DNA from: Alphaproteobacteria bacterium
GTDB lineage: Bacteria > Pseudomonadota > Alphaproteobacteria > Rhodobacterales > Rhodobacteraceae
Assembly (NCBI GenBank): GCA_030427145.1
Contig: JAUHWT010000005.1
Span: 62,001 to 126,000, forward strand
Reading direction: 5' to 3'
Length of the DNA stretch: 64,000 nt
Shown: positions 27,755 through 36,750 of the stretch, piece after piece
How positions within the stretch are numbered: the first letter of the stretch is position 1
Layout: each line of letters begins with the position of its first letter
Notes under the pieces: model-generated
What the model saw: only the letters and a program-made list of their open reading frames with translations
Told to the model about the DNA's origin: nothing
Databases searched by the model: none
Translations under genes and position numbers: made by a program

Positions 27755-28639
27755 ATGAGAGACATCATAGATCAGCTTATTGAGGAACGTGCGGGCTGGC
27801 TGAGCCGAAGCGGTACGGGAGTTGCCGTCGCGCGTAACGTTCTGCGCCAGATGCTGGGCTATGAACGCACGGTTCGCATCGGTGAGCGGCTGGCCGACAT
27901 GCCAGGCACCGAGGTGATGGACACCGCCACGCGCATGTTTACCCGCAATGTCGAGGCCACGGGCCTTGAAAACCTGCCTAAAAGCGGCGCGTTTATTATT
28001 ACGGCGAACCATCCCACGGGCATTGCGGACGGGCTTGCGCTCTACAATGCCATTGCGCCGCAGCGGCCCGACCTGTTTTTCTTTGCCAATTCCGATGCCC
28101 TGCGCGTGTTTCCGCAGCTTGACCGCTACCTGGCCCCCGTTGAGTGGCGCAAGGACAAGCGCGGGCACCGGCAGAACCGCGAGACCATGATTTATGCCCA
28201 TCGGGCATTTAAGGAGGGCCGTCCCTGCATCCTGTTCCCCTCGGGGCGGCTTGCGAAGCGGCGCGGGCTGCGGCTGCATGAGCGGCCGTGGATGCCGTCC
28301 TGCGCAATGCTGGCTCGGAAGTTTGAGCTGCCCATCGTGCCGCTGCACATCACCGCGCGCAATTCGCTGCAGTTCTATCTGTTTGACATGATTCACCCGA
28401 CCCTGCGGGACATTACGCTGTTCCACGAGGTTCTGAACAAGACCCACCAGCCCTACCGCATCAAAATCGGAGAGCCGATTGATCCCGCGACCCTGCCATC
28501 GGGATCGGTGGAGGCCACCGAGGTTTTGCGGGACGCGACGCTCTCGCTCGGCGGTGAGGTCAGTGGCACACAGAAACTGTTGCGCCCCTCCTCCGGCAAG
28601 CGGCGGTCGCGGCTTCGGCCTGGCCGGGTCGGGGTTTAA
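27755..28639 (+). CDS. PlsC-like lysophospholipid acyltransferase family protein
   Basis: A 294-residue acyltransferase. The catalytic NHPTGIADG block (His86, Asp92) is the HX4D signature, and FPSGRLAKR plays the part of the EGTR block, with a changed sequence. A second half reads PIVPLHITARNSLQFYLF. These features fit the PlsC/hemolysin-type acyltransferases that transfer acyl groups to lysophospholipids or ornithine lipids at the inner membrane. The changed third block means substrate choice is uncertain. Divergent from the DUF898 gene across about 235 bases. Confidence 0.83.
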   Translation: MRDIIDQLIEERAGWLSRSGTGVAVARNVLRQMLGYERTVRIGERLADMPGTEVMDTATRMFTRNVEATGLENLPKSGAFIITANHPTGIADGLALYNAIAPQRPDLFFFANSDALRVFPQLDRYLAPVEWRKDKRGHRQNRETMIYAHRAFKEGRPCILFPSGRLAKRRGLRLHERPWMPSCAMLARKFELPIVPLHITARNSLQFYLFDMIHPTLRDITLFHEVLNKTHQPYRIKIGEPIDPATLPSGSVEATEVLRDATLSLGGEVSGTQKLLRPSSGKRRSRLRPGRVGV

Positions 28640-28715
28640 TCCGCACGCGCCTTTTGCTGGACGCCGGTGGCCCCGGCATGTATGCAATCCACGCTTTTAA
28701 ACGATGGATGGACGC

Positions 28716-30230
28716 ATGGCCGAGCTTGCCTACAAAGAGCCCGCACCGAAGCTGATTGCCGGTGCGAAGGAGGACTGGGAACTCGTGATCGGGATGGAGG
28801 TCCATGCCCAGGTCAGTTCCAAATCCAAACTGTTTTCGGGAGCCTCAACCGAATTCGGCTCCGACCCCAACACAAATGTGAGCCTGGTGGACGCCGCCAT
28901 GCCCGGAATGCTGCCCGTGGTGAACGGATTCTGCATCGAGCAGGCCGTGCGCACGGGTCTGGGGCTGAAGGCGAAGATCAACCTGTTTTCGCGGTTTGAC
29001 CGGAAGAACTATTTCTATCCCGACCTGCCGCAGGGCTATCAGATCAGCCAGCTTTACCACCCCATCGTGGGCGAGGGCGAGGTTCTGGTGGACATGTCGC
29101 CGGGGATCGCGCGCAAGGTGCGGATCGAGCGCATTCACCTGGAGCAGGACGCGGGCAAGTCGATCCACGATCTTGACCCGTCCCTGAGCTTTGTCGACCT
29201 GAACCGGACGGGCGTGGCCCTGATGGAGATTGTGTCGCGCCCGGACATTCGCGGACCGGAAGAGGCAGCGGAATACGTGCGCAAGCTGCGCCAGATCCTG
29301 CGCTATCTCGGCACCTGTGATGGCAACATGCAGGAAGGCTCAATGCGGGCGGACGTGAACGTGAGTGTCTGCCGTCCCGGGGATTACGAGAAATACCAGG
29401 CGACCCAGGATTTCTCGCATCTTGGTACGCGCTGCGAAATCAAGAACATGAACTCCATGCGCTTCATCCAGCAGGCTATTGATTTCGAGGCGCGGCGTCA
29501 GATCGCGATCCTTGAGGATGGCGGCACGGTCGAACAGGAAACCCGGCTCTACGACCCGAACAAGGGCGAAACCCGCTCCATGCGGTCGAAGGAGGAGGCG
29601 CATGACTACCGCTACTTCCCCGACCCCGATCTTCTGCCCGTCGAGTTCGAGCAGGCCTGGGTGGATCAGATCGCGGCGAACCTGCCGGAAATGCCGGATG
29701 CGAAGAAGGCGCGGTTTGTGACCGAGTTTGGCATGACCGAGTATGACGCGGGCGTGTTGACGGCGGAAACCGCCTCCGCCGCGTATTTTGAGGCCGTTGC
29801 CGAGGGCCGCGACGGCAAGCAGGCGGCGAACTGGGTTATCAACGAGCTGTTTGGCCGGCTGAACAAGGAAGGCCACGGCATCAAGGACAGCCCGATCAAT
29901 CCCACACAGCTTGGCGGCCTGATCGATCTGATTGCAAAGGGTGACATCTCGGGTAAGATCGCCAAGGAAGTCTTTGAGATCCTTTGGACCGAGGGCGGTG
30001 ACCCGGCGGAGATCGTCGAGGCCCGTGGCATGAAGCAGGTCACGGATATGGGCGCGATCGAGGCGATCGTCGATGAGATCCTCGCCGCCAATCCGGACAA
30101 GGTCACGCAGGCCCAGGAAAAGCCGTCCATGGCCGGCTGGTTCGTGGGTCAGGTCATGAAGGCGTCCCAGGGCAAGGCCAATCCAAAGGCCGTGAACGAA
30201 CTGGTGCGGAGCAAACTCAACATCTCCTGA
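28716..30230 (+). CDS. gatB: Aspartyl/glutamyl-tRNA amidotransferase subunit B
   Basis: A 504-residue subunit of the GatCAB complex, which converts Glu-tRNA(Gln) and Asp-tRNA(Asn) to their amide forms. GatB phosphorylates the tRNA-bound acid. The kinase core shows [22 protein letters not shown] and [13 protein letters not shown], and the C-terminal YqeY-type tail begins near residue 355. ATG at 28716 with GGAT seven bases ahead is preferred to ATG 28704. gatA and gatC are not in the window, which is common in alphaproteobacteria. Confidence 0.96.
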   Translation: MAELAYKEPAPKLIAGAKEDWELVIGMEVHAQVSSKSKLFSGASTEFGSDPNTNVSLVDAAMPGMLPVVNGFCIEQAVRTGLGLKAKINLFSRFDRKNYFYPDLPQGYQISQLYHPIVGEGEVLVDMSPGIARKVRIERIHLEQDAGKSIHDLDPSLSFVDLNRTGVALMEIVSRPDIRGPEEAAEYVRKLRQILRYLGTCDGNMQEGSMRADVNVSVCRPGDYEKYQATQDFSHLGTRCEIKNMNSMRFIQQAIDFEARRQIAILEDGGTVEQETRLYDPNKGETRSMRSKEEAHDYRYFPDPDLLPVEFEQAWVDQIAANLPEMPDAKKARFVTEFGMTEYDAGVLTAETASAAYFEAVAEGRDGKQAANWVINELFGRLNKEGHGIKDSPINPTQLGGLIDLIAKGDISGKIAKEVFEILWTEGGDPAEIVEARGMKQVTDMGAIEAIVDEILAANPDKVTQAQEKPSMAGWFVGQVMKASQGKANPKAVNELVRSKLNIS

Positions 30231-30250
30231 CGGGATGTGGAAGGACTGGA

Positions 30251-30733
30251 ATGGCATATTTCGACTACAAGGTGGTCCCGGCACCACACCGGAGCAAGAA
30301 GGCCAAGGGAATCAGTGATCCCGCGGAACTGTTTGCGCTGACCCTGACCGATGCCATCAACGAGCACGCGCGGGATGGCTGGGAATACCTGCGGGCCGAG
30401 AACATGGCGACGCAGACCCCGCGCGGCTTCCTGAAACGCGCCACCGAGGAAAGCGTTGCCGTGCTGGTGTTCCGGCGGGAGCGTGCGGGGCTCGATCCGC
30501 AGCTTGAGGCGAGCCCGATGGCGCGCAACGTGCGGACGGAGAGTTTCTCCGCGCCATATGAACCGGCCGTGGAGGATGAACTGGACGGGGAAGAGCCCGC
30601 GCCATCGCACGGCGGTTACACCGACCGCGTGCAGGAGGCGGGTGTGCGCCGCCGGCAGCCGCCGGTGTCCTCGACCGAGACGCCCTCACCCCTGCGGCCC
30701 TCGCCCAAGCTGGGGCCCGTCACGCGGGACTGA
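30251..30733 (+). CDS. DUF4177 domain protein
   Basis: A 160-residue soluble protein. The N-terminal half is a DUF4177 domain (FDYKVVPAP, then AINEHARDGWEYLRAE and VAVLVFRRE). The C-terminal half, from about residue 90, is Pro-, Ser- and Arg-rich and likely disordered. Function unknown. It starts 20 bases after gatB and is probably in the same transcript. Confidence 0.8.
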   Translation: MAYFDYKVVPAPHRSKKAKGISDPAELFALTLTDAINEHARDGWEYLRAENMATQTPRGFLKRATEESVAVLVFRRERAGLDPQLEASPMARNVRTESFSAPYEPAVEDELDGEEPAPSHGGYTDRVQEAGVRRRQPPVSSTETPSPLRPSPKLGPVTRD

Positions 30734-30746
30734 CGCCCCAGGGATT

Positions 30747-31022
30747 TCAGGTGCCGGAGAGATCGAGGGACAGGGCGTGGATGCGGTCCTGCAGTTCGGC
30801 CTCAAGCACTCTGTGAACCGACCGGCTGCGCTGAACCCTTGAAAGTTCGTTCAGCGCGGCCGATTTCATGACAATGCGAAAGTGGGTTTCACCGCCCTCA
30901 CGCCAGCCGCCATGGCCACGGTGCTGTTCGCTTTCGTCAATAATTTCGAGGTAATCCGGCGCAAAAGCCTCTGTAAGTTTTTGCTCCAGTGTGTCATACA
31001 CACGCGCCCTGTTTTTGTTCAT
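30747..31022 (-). CDS. bolA: BolA family protein
   Basis: A 91-residue BolA-fold protein. The conserved core is DESEQHRGHGG followed by THFRIVMKSAALNELSRVQRSRSVHRVL, with the His that co-ligates a [2Fe-2S] cluster with monothiol glutaredoxin. BolA proteins take part in iron-sulfur handling and morphology control. It is divergent from a DnaJ-like gene, a standard Rhodobacterales arrangement; the cobS gene that usually follows is absent here. Confidence 0.93.
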   Translation of the reverse strand: MNKNRARVYDTLEQKLTEAFAPDYLEIIDESEQHRGHGGWREGGETHFRIVMKSAALNELSRVQRSRSVHRVLEAELQDRIHALSLDLSGT

Positions 31023-31117
31023 CTGCCCATCCGGTCAATCTGCGGGCTTGGCCAGCCCGATCAAACGTTTAATCTGTCCCGCCTGGGTATCCAAGTACGA
31101 AAGGATTCGGAATAATC

Positions 31118-31780
31118 ATGCGGAAAAGTTCCCCCTTCGATTTCGACATATCCGTTTCCGCAGACAAGAAGCGGAGAGCCCGCGCCCGCGGCCGGTCCGG
31201 CGCCATTGAGACGTCCAGTCATAAATGCGCGCATCCCGACTGCGAGGAGGCGGGCAAGTTCCGCGCGCCGCGGTCCCCGGATCACCTGGACGAGTTTCTG
31301 TGGTTCTGTAAGAAACATATTCGCGAGTACAATCTGAAATGGAATTTCTTTGAAACCAGTTCGGATGCCGACCTGGAGAAGCAGTTTGCCTCAGACCGGG
31401 TCTGGGAGCGCTCGACAAAGCCGTTTGCCGAATCCGTAAACCAGCACAAAACCCATCAGCATACCGAGGGCCGCGCCTGGCAGCGGTTTGGCCTGGATGA
31501 TCCGATGGAACTGCTTGGCGAAATGGGCACGATGAACCCGGGCAACGATCCGTCAAGGGGTCGTCCGCGCCGGCGTCTGCCCGCGACCGAGCGCCGGGCG
31601 CTGGATATTCTGGAGGCGAACGACGCCCAGACCAAGCCGGAGATCCGCAAGCTCTACAAGGCGTTGGTCAAGGACCTGCACCCGGACATGAACGGCGGGC
31701 GTCGAGACGATGAGGCGCGTCTGAACGAGGTTGTCTGGGCCTGGGACCAGATCAAGAGCAGTCGCAACTTCCGGGACTGA
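31118..31780 (+). CDS. DnaJ-domain protein with N-terminal Cys motif and C-terminal J domain
   Basis: A 220-residue protein with the J domain at its C-terminus (about 165-220), carrying the HPD tripeptide (KDLHPDMNGG) that stimulates DnaK. The N-terminal part has two Cys in CAHPDCEEAG and later Cys/His in FCKKHIREY, a possible zinc site. Such proteins neighbour bolA in many alphaproteobacteria; the client is unknown. Confidence 0.88.
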   Translation: MRKSSPFDFDISVSADKKRRARARGRSGAIETSSHKCAHPDCEEAGKFRAPRSPDHLDEFLWFCKKHIREYNLKWNFFETSSDADLEKQFASDRVWERSTKPFAESVNQHKTHQHTEGRAWQRFGLDDPMELLGEMGTMNPGNDPSRGRPRRRLPATERRALDILEANDAQTKPEIRKLYKALVKDLHPDMNGGRRDDEARLNEVVWAWDQIKSSRNFRD

Positions 31781-31792
31781 CCGGAAACCCGG

Positions 31793-33046
31793 TCAGAGAC
31801 CGAGTTCGGAAAATGGCAGGTAACGGACCCGGTCACCGGGTCTGACCTCCCGCGCGCCGTCCTCAAGCTCCACCAGCCCCTGCGCCCAGGACAACCCGGA
31901 CACCCGGCCTGAGCCCTCGGACGGGAACACCTCGACATGACCGTCGGTCCCGATACGGGCCCGCAGAAACTCCCGGCGGCCAGGCTTTTTGTTCTTCGAG
32001 AACCCGGCGGGGAGCATGTAACCCTGCGGCGTCAGCCAGTCCGCCCCGCCTAAACGAAACAGCGCTGGCCGGGCGAAAATCAGCGCGCAGACAAAAGCCG
32101 CCACCGGATTGCCCGGAAGGCCGAAGACCGGAAACCCGCTCCACATGCCGAGCGCCAGCGGGCGGCCTGGTTTCACGGCAATGCGCCAGGTGTTCAGACT
32201 GCCGCGTTCGCGGAGGGTTTTGGAAACGTGATCCTCATCGCCCTGTGACGCACCGCCGCTGGTCAGCACCGCGTCGGTGGTGTCGATGGCGCAGTCCAGC
32301 GCCTCGGCCACCAGCGCCCCGTCATCGCGCACATGGCCCAGATCGACGGGCTCCATGTTCCAGGCGCGCACAAGATCCATGAGCATCGGGCGGTTGGCGT
32401 CGAAGGTCATGTGCGGTTTCGCATGCCGACCCGCCGGCACGACCTCATCTCCGGTCGACAGAACCCCGACACGGAGCCGCCGCCTGACACGGACCTGGGC
32501 GATCCCCGTGGCGACACCCGCACCGATTTCCGTTGAGCGGATGATCGTGCCCGCCGGGAAAATGCCCTCGCCCGCTTTTTTGTCCTCACCGGCCGCGCGG
32601 GTGTTCGAGCCAGGCTTAACGCGTCCGGGGATATGGACGTGGCCATCGGCTACGGTCACGTCCTCCTCCAGCACCACGGTATCGACACCGGGGGGCACCA
32701 GCGCGCCCGTGAGGATGCGGATGGCCGAGCCTGGCGGCACGGTGCCGCGGAACGGCACACCGGCGGCGGCGCGTCCTTCCACGAGTGGCAGGGTGAAACT
32801 GTTGGCGCGGGGGTCTAAAGCCTCATGGGCAAATCCGTAGCCATCGACGGCGGAATTCGCACCGGGCGGATGGCTGCGGAGGGCCAGCACATCCCGCGTG
32901 GCGATGCGCCCGCCCGCCTCGGACAGAGGTATGATTTCCTCGTCCTCAATGGGTGTGATCGCATCCCGCAGGCAGGAAAGCGCGTCATCCACCGGAACCC
33001 AGTCAACGCCGGGAGGAAGGGCAAAACAGTCATTGCGCAGGTTCAT
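31793..33046 (-). CDS. moeA: Molybdopterin molybdotransferase MoeA
   Basis: A 417-residue enzyme that inserts molybdate into adenylated molybdopterin. Family motifs: NSAVDGYGFA near residue 65, IRILTGALVPPGVDTVV near 110, LSTGDEVVPAG near 197, TSGGASQGDEDHV near 265 and GLPGNPVAAFVCA near 313. It is last in the fdhD-mobA-mobB-moeA operon; its ATG overlaps the mobB stop. Confidence 0.95.
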   Translation of the reverse strand: MNLRNDCFALPPGVDWVPVDDALSCLRDAITPIEDEEIIPLSEAGGRIATRDVLALRSHPPGANSAVDGYGFAHEALDPRANSFTLPLVEGRAAAGVPFRGTVPPGSAIRILTGALVPPGVDTVVLEEDVTVADGHVHIPGRVKPGSNTRAAGEDKKAGEGIFPAGTIIRSTEIGAGVATGIAQVRVRRRLRVGVLSTGDEVVPAGRHAKPHMTFDANRPMLMDLVRAWNMEPVDLGHVRDDGALVAEALDCAIDTTDAVLTSGGASQGDEDHVSKTLRERGSLNTWRIAVKPGRPLALGMWSGFPVFGLPGNPVAAFVCALIFARPALFRLGGADWLTPQGYMLPAGFSKNKKPGRREFLRARIGTDGHVEVFPSEGSGRVSGLSWAQGLVELEDGAREVRPGDRVRYLPFSELGL

Positions 33047-33540
33047 TGCAGCCCCACATGCGCGAGAATGAAATCGGTGATGCCACTGACATCGTTCAGG
33101 TCCAGCACCGGCACGCCGGGGTCGGGCAACGGGCCGTCCGAGGCGATGGCGCGAATGGCCGGATCGGAGGGCGCGATGGGAGCCTGGGCGGTTTCCGCGC
33201 GGCGGGCCTCAATCTTGTCATGGGGCCAGGTTTTGTAGCCCTCAACGATGACGATATCCACCGGCTGAAGCTGAGCGAGCAGGTCATCAAGCCCCGGCTC
33301 CGCCGCGTCGCGAAGTTCCGTCATCAGCGCCCAGCGGTTGGAGGATGCCACGAGGACCTGCCGCGCGCCCGCCTCACGGTGGCGATAGCTGTCGCGGCCA
33401 GGCTGGTCGACATCAAAGCCGTGATGGGCGTGTTTGACGGTGGAGACGGAGAAACCGCGCGCCGCAATTTCGGCCACGACTTTTTCCACCAGGGTGGTCT
33501 TGCCGGAGTTTTTCCATCCGGTGATGCCAAATACCTTCAC
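33043..33540 (-). CDS. mobB: Molybdopterin-guanine dinucleotide biosynthesis protein MobB
   Basis: A 165-residue P-loop GTP-binding protein. The Walker A site is GWKNSGKTTL near residues 8-17, followed by STVKHAHHGFDVDQPGRDS and the EGYKTWPHDKIEA motif. MobB assists MobA in attaching GMP to molybdopterin. Both its start and its stop overlap its operon neighbours by ATGA. Confidence 0.94.
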   Translation of the reverse strand: MKVFGITGWKNSGKTTLVEKVVAEIAARGFSVSTVKHAHHGFDVDQPGRDSYRHREAGARQVLVASSNRWALMTELRDAAEPGLDDLLAQLQPVDIVIVEGYKTWPHDKIEARRAETAQAPIAPSDPAIRAIASDGPLPDPGVPVLDLNDVSGITDFILAHVGLQ

Positions 33541-34154
33541 GCCCCCTCCGCATCGAGCATTTCGCCGGCTTTAGCCAGGTCGTCGGGAGTATTAATGTTG
33601 AAAAACGGATCGGTCGAGCGGTCATGGAAAATCGCACGGGCGCAGCCATGGGGTTCCGTCCAGGCCACGACCTTGCGCAGACCGCCCTCCAGCGCCTGTC
33701 GCAGGTCGTCGCGCAGATCGACGGGCCAGAGACCAAAGGTCGGGTGCCTGTCCAGACGGTCGCCCTCGCCTGGGGTCATGGCCATGGCAAGCGGTCCGCC
33801 ATCCGCGACCCTGGCGGTACGCAGGGCAACAACGTAATCGGTGGGGAAAAACGGCGTGTCGGCGGCGGCGGTGACGATGTGATCCGCGCCCTGCCCCGCG
33901 GCCCAGTCCATGCCGGCCAGCACCCCAGCGAGAGGTCCGGCATAGCCCTCGATGCTGTCAGGGAAAACCGGCAGGCCAAATTCGGCAAAACGTTTGGCAT
34001 CGCCATTGGCGTTCAGACCCAGCAGGTCCACCTGCGGCCGAAGCCGGTCGATGACGTGGCCCAGAATGGGACGGCCGCCCAAACGCAGCAGGCACTTGTC
34101 GCCACCGCCCATGCGGCGCGAGAGCCCACCGGCGAGGATCACACCGGCGATCAT
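33537..34154 (-). CDS. mobA: Molybdenum cofactor guanylyltransferase MobA
   Basis: A 205-residue nucleotidyltransferase that joins GMP to molybdopterin to give the bis-MGD cofactor of DMSO reductase-family enzymes, formate dehydrogenase included. The signature ILAGGLSRRMGGGDK is at residues 6-20, and VTAAADTPFFPTD supplies the metal-binding Asp. ATGA overlaps on both sides couple it to fdhD and mobB. Confidence 0.94.
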   Translation of the reverse strand: MIAGVILAGGLSRRMGGGDKCLLRLGGRPILGHVIDRLRPQVDLLGLNANGDAKRFAEFGLPVFPDSIEGYAGPLAGVLAGMDWAAGQGADHIVTAAADTPFFPTDYVVALRTARVADGGPLAMAMTPGEGDRLDRHPTFGLWPVDLRDDLRQALEGGLRKVVAWTEPHGCARAIFHDRSTDPFFNINTPDDLAKAGEMLDAEGA

Positions 34155-35047
34155 TCGTCCGGCCCTGCGGATTTGCGCCGGGATTTGGAGGGCTCATCCG
34201 CCACACTGTCCGGGTCCGCATCGCGCAAAATACGCTCGGCGCCCGAAAGGCAGACATAACGCCGCCCACGCATGCGACCCACAAGCGTGAGCCCCACTTG
34301 ACGGGCGATTTCCACGCCCCAGGCGGTGAAACCCGAGCGGCTGACCAGGGCGGGTATCCCCATCAGCGCGGTTTTGATGACCATCTCCGATGTCAGGCGA
34401 CCGGTGGTGTAAAGCAGCTTGTCCAACGTTTCGACGCCTTCCAGCACGATCCAGCCGGCGATTTTGTCGACGGCGTTGTGGCGGCCCACATCCTCCATGT
34501 AGACGAGCGGGCGGTTGCCCTGGCAGAGCACCGTGCCGTGGATTGCTCCGGCCTCAAGGTAGAGGCTGGGTGTGGTGTTGATCTCCTTTGCCAGGGAATA
34601 GAGGTCGGAGGTGCGGATGGTCGCTTCGGGCAGGACCAGCCCCTCAAGCCCCTCCATGACATCCCCGAAGACGGTGCCAACGGCGCAGCCCGACGTGCGG
34701 GTCTTGCGGCTGAGTTTTTCCTCGTAATCCGTGGCGCGTTCGGTGCGCACGACGACCGTCTCGACCTCCTCATCGAAATCGATGCCGGTGATAACGTCAT
34801 CGGGCAGCAGCATGCCCTGATTGCGCAGGTAGCCAACGGCCAGGTATTCCGGGTGGTCGCCGATGGTCATGGCGGTGACGATCTCCTGCCGGTTGAGGTA
34901 GATCGTCAGGGGCCGTTCCTCGACCACACGCAGGGAGACCTCCTCCCCCTCATGGCTGATGCCGGTGACCTCGCGGGTCAGTTTTGAACTGGCGGGTTCC
35001 GGAGCAATCAGATACCGGTTGTCCATCACAATGAGCCGTTTTTCCAT
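34151..35047 (-). CDS. fdhD: Formate dehydrogenase accessory sulfurtransferase FdhD
   Basis: A 298-residue protein that passes sulfur from a Cys desulfurase to the molybdenum cofactor of formate dehydrogenase. Motifs: RPLTIYLNRQEI, SGCAVG, YMEDVGRHNAVDKIAG and GRLTSEMVIKTA. Cys121 is present at the same number as in E. coli, but the second Cys of the CxxC pair is Gly124 here. First gene of the molybdenum-cofactor operon. No formate dehydrogenase genes are in the window. Divergent from azlC. Confidence 0.94.
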   Translation of the reverse strand: MEKRLIVMDNRYLIAPEPASSKLTREVTGISHEGEEVSLRVVEERPLTIYLNRQEIVTAMTIGDHPEYLAVGYLRNQGMLLPDDVITGIDFDEEVETVVVRTERATDYEEKLSRKTRTSGCAVGTVFGDVMEGLEGLVLPEATIRTSDLYSLAKEINTTPSLYLEAGAIHGTVLCQGNRPLVYMEDVGRHNAVDKIAGWIVLEGVETLDKLLYTTGRLTSEMVIKTALMGIPALVSRSGFTAWGVEIARQVGLTLVGRMRGRRYVCLSGAERILRDADPDSVADEPSKSRRKSAGPDE

Positions 35048-35112
35048 TCAAACAGAGACGGCAAGATAACCAGGACAGACGCCCGGTAACAGGGCAAAGG
35101 ACAGCTGGAACA

Positions 35113-35823
35113 ATGCGATCGACAACCGACCGGTCAGCCTTCTTTTCCGGGTTGCGGGCCTGCGCGCCCTTTATCCTCGTGGTGGTTCCCTTCGGCATGC
35201 TCTTCGGCGTTCTGGCCAGTGAAGCCGGGTGGGATTTTGTGCAGATCCTGGCGATGGGGTTCCTCGTCATCGCCGGCGCGTCACAGTTTGCGGCGCTGCA
35301 GCTGATTGGGGAACAGGCGCCGTTTCTGATCATCCTCGCTACATCGCTTGCCGTGAACCTGCGCATGGCCATGTATTCGGCCTCAATCGCGCCGCATATT
35401 GGACCGGCCCCGCTGTGGCAGAGGGCGCTGGCGGCCTACATGCTGACCGACCAGACCTATGGCGTTGCCATCAACCACTACACCATGCACCCGAATGAGC
35501 CCTGGACGCGCAAGGTGGCCTATTTCTTCGGGGCGATCACCGCGATCTGTCCCGCCTGGTATGCCTCGACCCTGGCGGGGGCCGTTGTGGGTCAGGCGAT
35601 CCCTGGAGAGTTTGCCCTCGATTTCGCCATTCCGATTACCTTTATCGCGCTCTTCGCGCCCGCGTTGCGCAGTCTGCCGCATCTGGTGGCGGCGGTCGTG
35701 TCGATTGTCGTGGCGCTGAACCTGGCGTGGATGCCCTATAACTCCTGGATGCTGGTCGCGGCGGCGGTGGCGATGGTGGCGGGTGCACTGACCGAGGTCT
35801 GGGTGGAAAGGCGGGGGGCATGA
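35113..35823 (+). CDS. azlC: AzlC family branched-chain amino acid exporter subunit
   Basis: A 236-residue inner membrane protein with the AzlC signature (PFGMLFGVLASEAG, later ASQFAALQL and NLRMAMYSASIAPH) and about five hydrophobic segments. AzlC and AzlD together export branched-chain or other amino acids. The stop overlaps the azlD start by ATGA, so the two subunits are coupled. Confidence 0.92.
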   Translation: MRSTTDRSAFFSGLRACAPFILVVVPFGMLFGVLASEAGWDFVQILAMGFLVIAGASQFAALQLIGEQAPFLIILATSLAVNLRMAMYSASIAPHIGPAPLWQRALAAYMLTDQTYGVAINHYTMHPNEPWTRKVAYFFGAITAICPAWYASTLAGAVVGQAIPGEFALDFAIPITFIALFAPALRSLPHLVAAVVSIVVALNLAWMPYNSWMLVAAAVAMVAGALTEVWVERRGA

Positions 35824-36143
35824 ACGACACCCTGATCTGGTCCGTTATTGTCGCGCTTGGGATCGGCACCTATCTGATCCGGTTTTCCTTCATCGGGATC
35901 ATTGGCGACCGGGAACTGCCCTCATGGGTTTTACGCCTGTTGCGCTATGTGCCGGTGGCGGTGATGCCGGCGCTGGTCGCGCCGCTGGTGGTCTGGCCTG
36001 AGGCCACGGGGGGTGAGCCGGATCTGCCGCGCATTCTGGCGGCCTCCGCGGCCCTGGTGGTGGGCGCGTGGCGGCGCGATGCGCTGGCCTCGATCATCGC
36101 GGGAATGGCGGTGCTGTACCTGGCGCTGTGGCTGCTGGGCTGA
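35820..36143 (+). CDS. azlD: AzlD family membrane protein
   Basis: A 107-residue protein with four short hydrophobic segments, the small partner of AzlC. IGTYLIRFSFIGIIGDRELP is the usual N-terminal motif and PVAVMPALVAP follows. Translationally coupled to azlC. It converges on the Lrp-type regulator gene seven bases away. Confidence 0.9.
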   Translation: MNDTLIWSVIVALGIGTYLIRFSFIGIIGDRELPSWVLRLLRYVPVAVMPALVAPLVVWPEATGGEPDLPRILAASAALVVGAWRRDALASIIAGMAVLYLALWLLG

Positions 36144-36149
36144 GACCTG

Positions 36150-36608
36150 TCAAAGCGGCAGGGCCGTGGTCTCAACGACCGTGCGCAGGGCGAAACTGGA
36201 ATGCATCTGCGCCACACCAGGCAGACGCGCGAGATGCTGGCGGTGGATGCGCGCGAAATCCTCGCTGTCCCGGGCCACGACCTTGAGCAGGTAATCCGCC
36301 GTACCGGCCATGAGGTGGCATTGCAGCACGTCGGGCACGCGGGCCACCGCCTTTTCGAACGCGTCGAGGATCTCGTCGGACTGGCCCGAGAGGGTGATTT
36401 CCACAAAAACGGTGGTGCGACGGTCAACGGAGCGGGCGTCGAGCAGGGCCACATACTGGCGGATGATGCCGCTTTTCTCGAGGCGCTGAACCCTGCGGTG
36501 GCAGGCCGAAGGGGACAGGGCGACCTCGTCGGAAAGCTCCTGGTTGGATATACGCCCCCTCTGCTGAAGCAGGTTGAGAATTCGGCAATCCAGCACATCC
36601 AAAGCCAT
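36150..36608 (-). CDS. Lrp/AsnC family transcriptional regulator
   Basis: A 152-residue regulator with an N-terminal helix-turn-helix ([16 protein letters not shown], then [16 protein letters not shown]) and a C-terminal AsnC/RAM effector domain ([24 protein letters not shown]). It is divergent from ald across 142 bases, the usual place for the Lrp-type activator of alanine dehydrogenase (AldR/PutR group). ATG 36608 is preferred; the extension to 36638 adds an unrelated stretch. Confidence 0.92.
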   Translation of the reverse strand: MALDVLDCRILNLLQQRGRISNQELSDEVALSPSACHRRVQRLEKSGIIRQYVALLDARSVDRRTTVFVEITLSGQSDEILDAFEKAVARVPDVLQCHLMAGTADYLLKVVARDSEDFARIHRQHLARLPGVAQMHSSFALRTVVETTALPL

Positions 36609-36750
36609 TGGCACAATTTTCCCGCGTAAATTTGGCAATCATCGAAGATTCTTCACACACGCTTACGTTCCGGGACAGGTTTTCGCAAACATTTCCTGCT
36701 TTTCCCGCGTTACCGTGAAATATCGAACCCTTTTCAACAGGAGAGACTCA

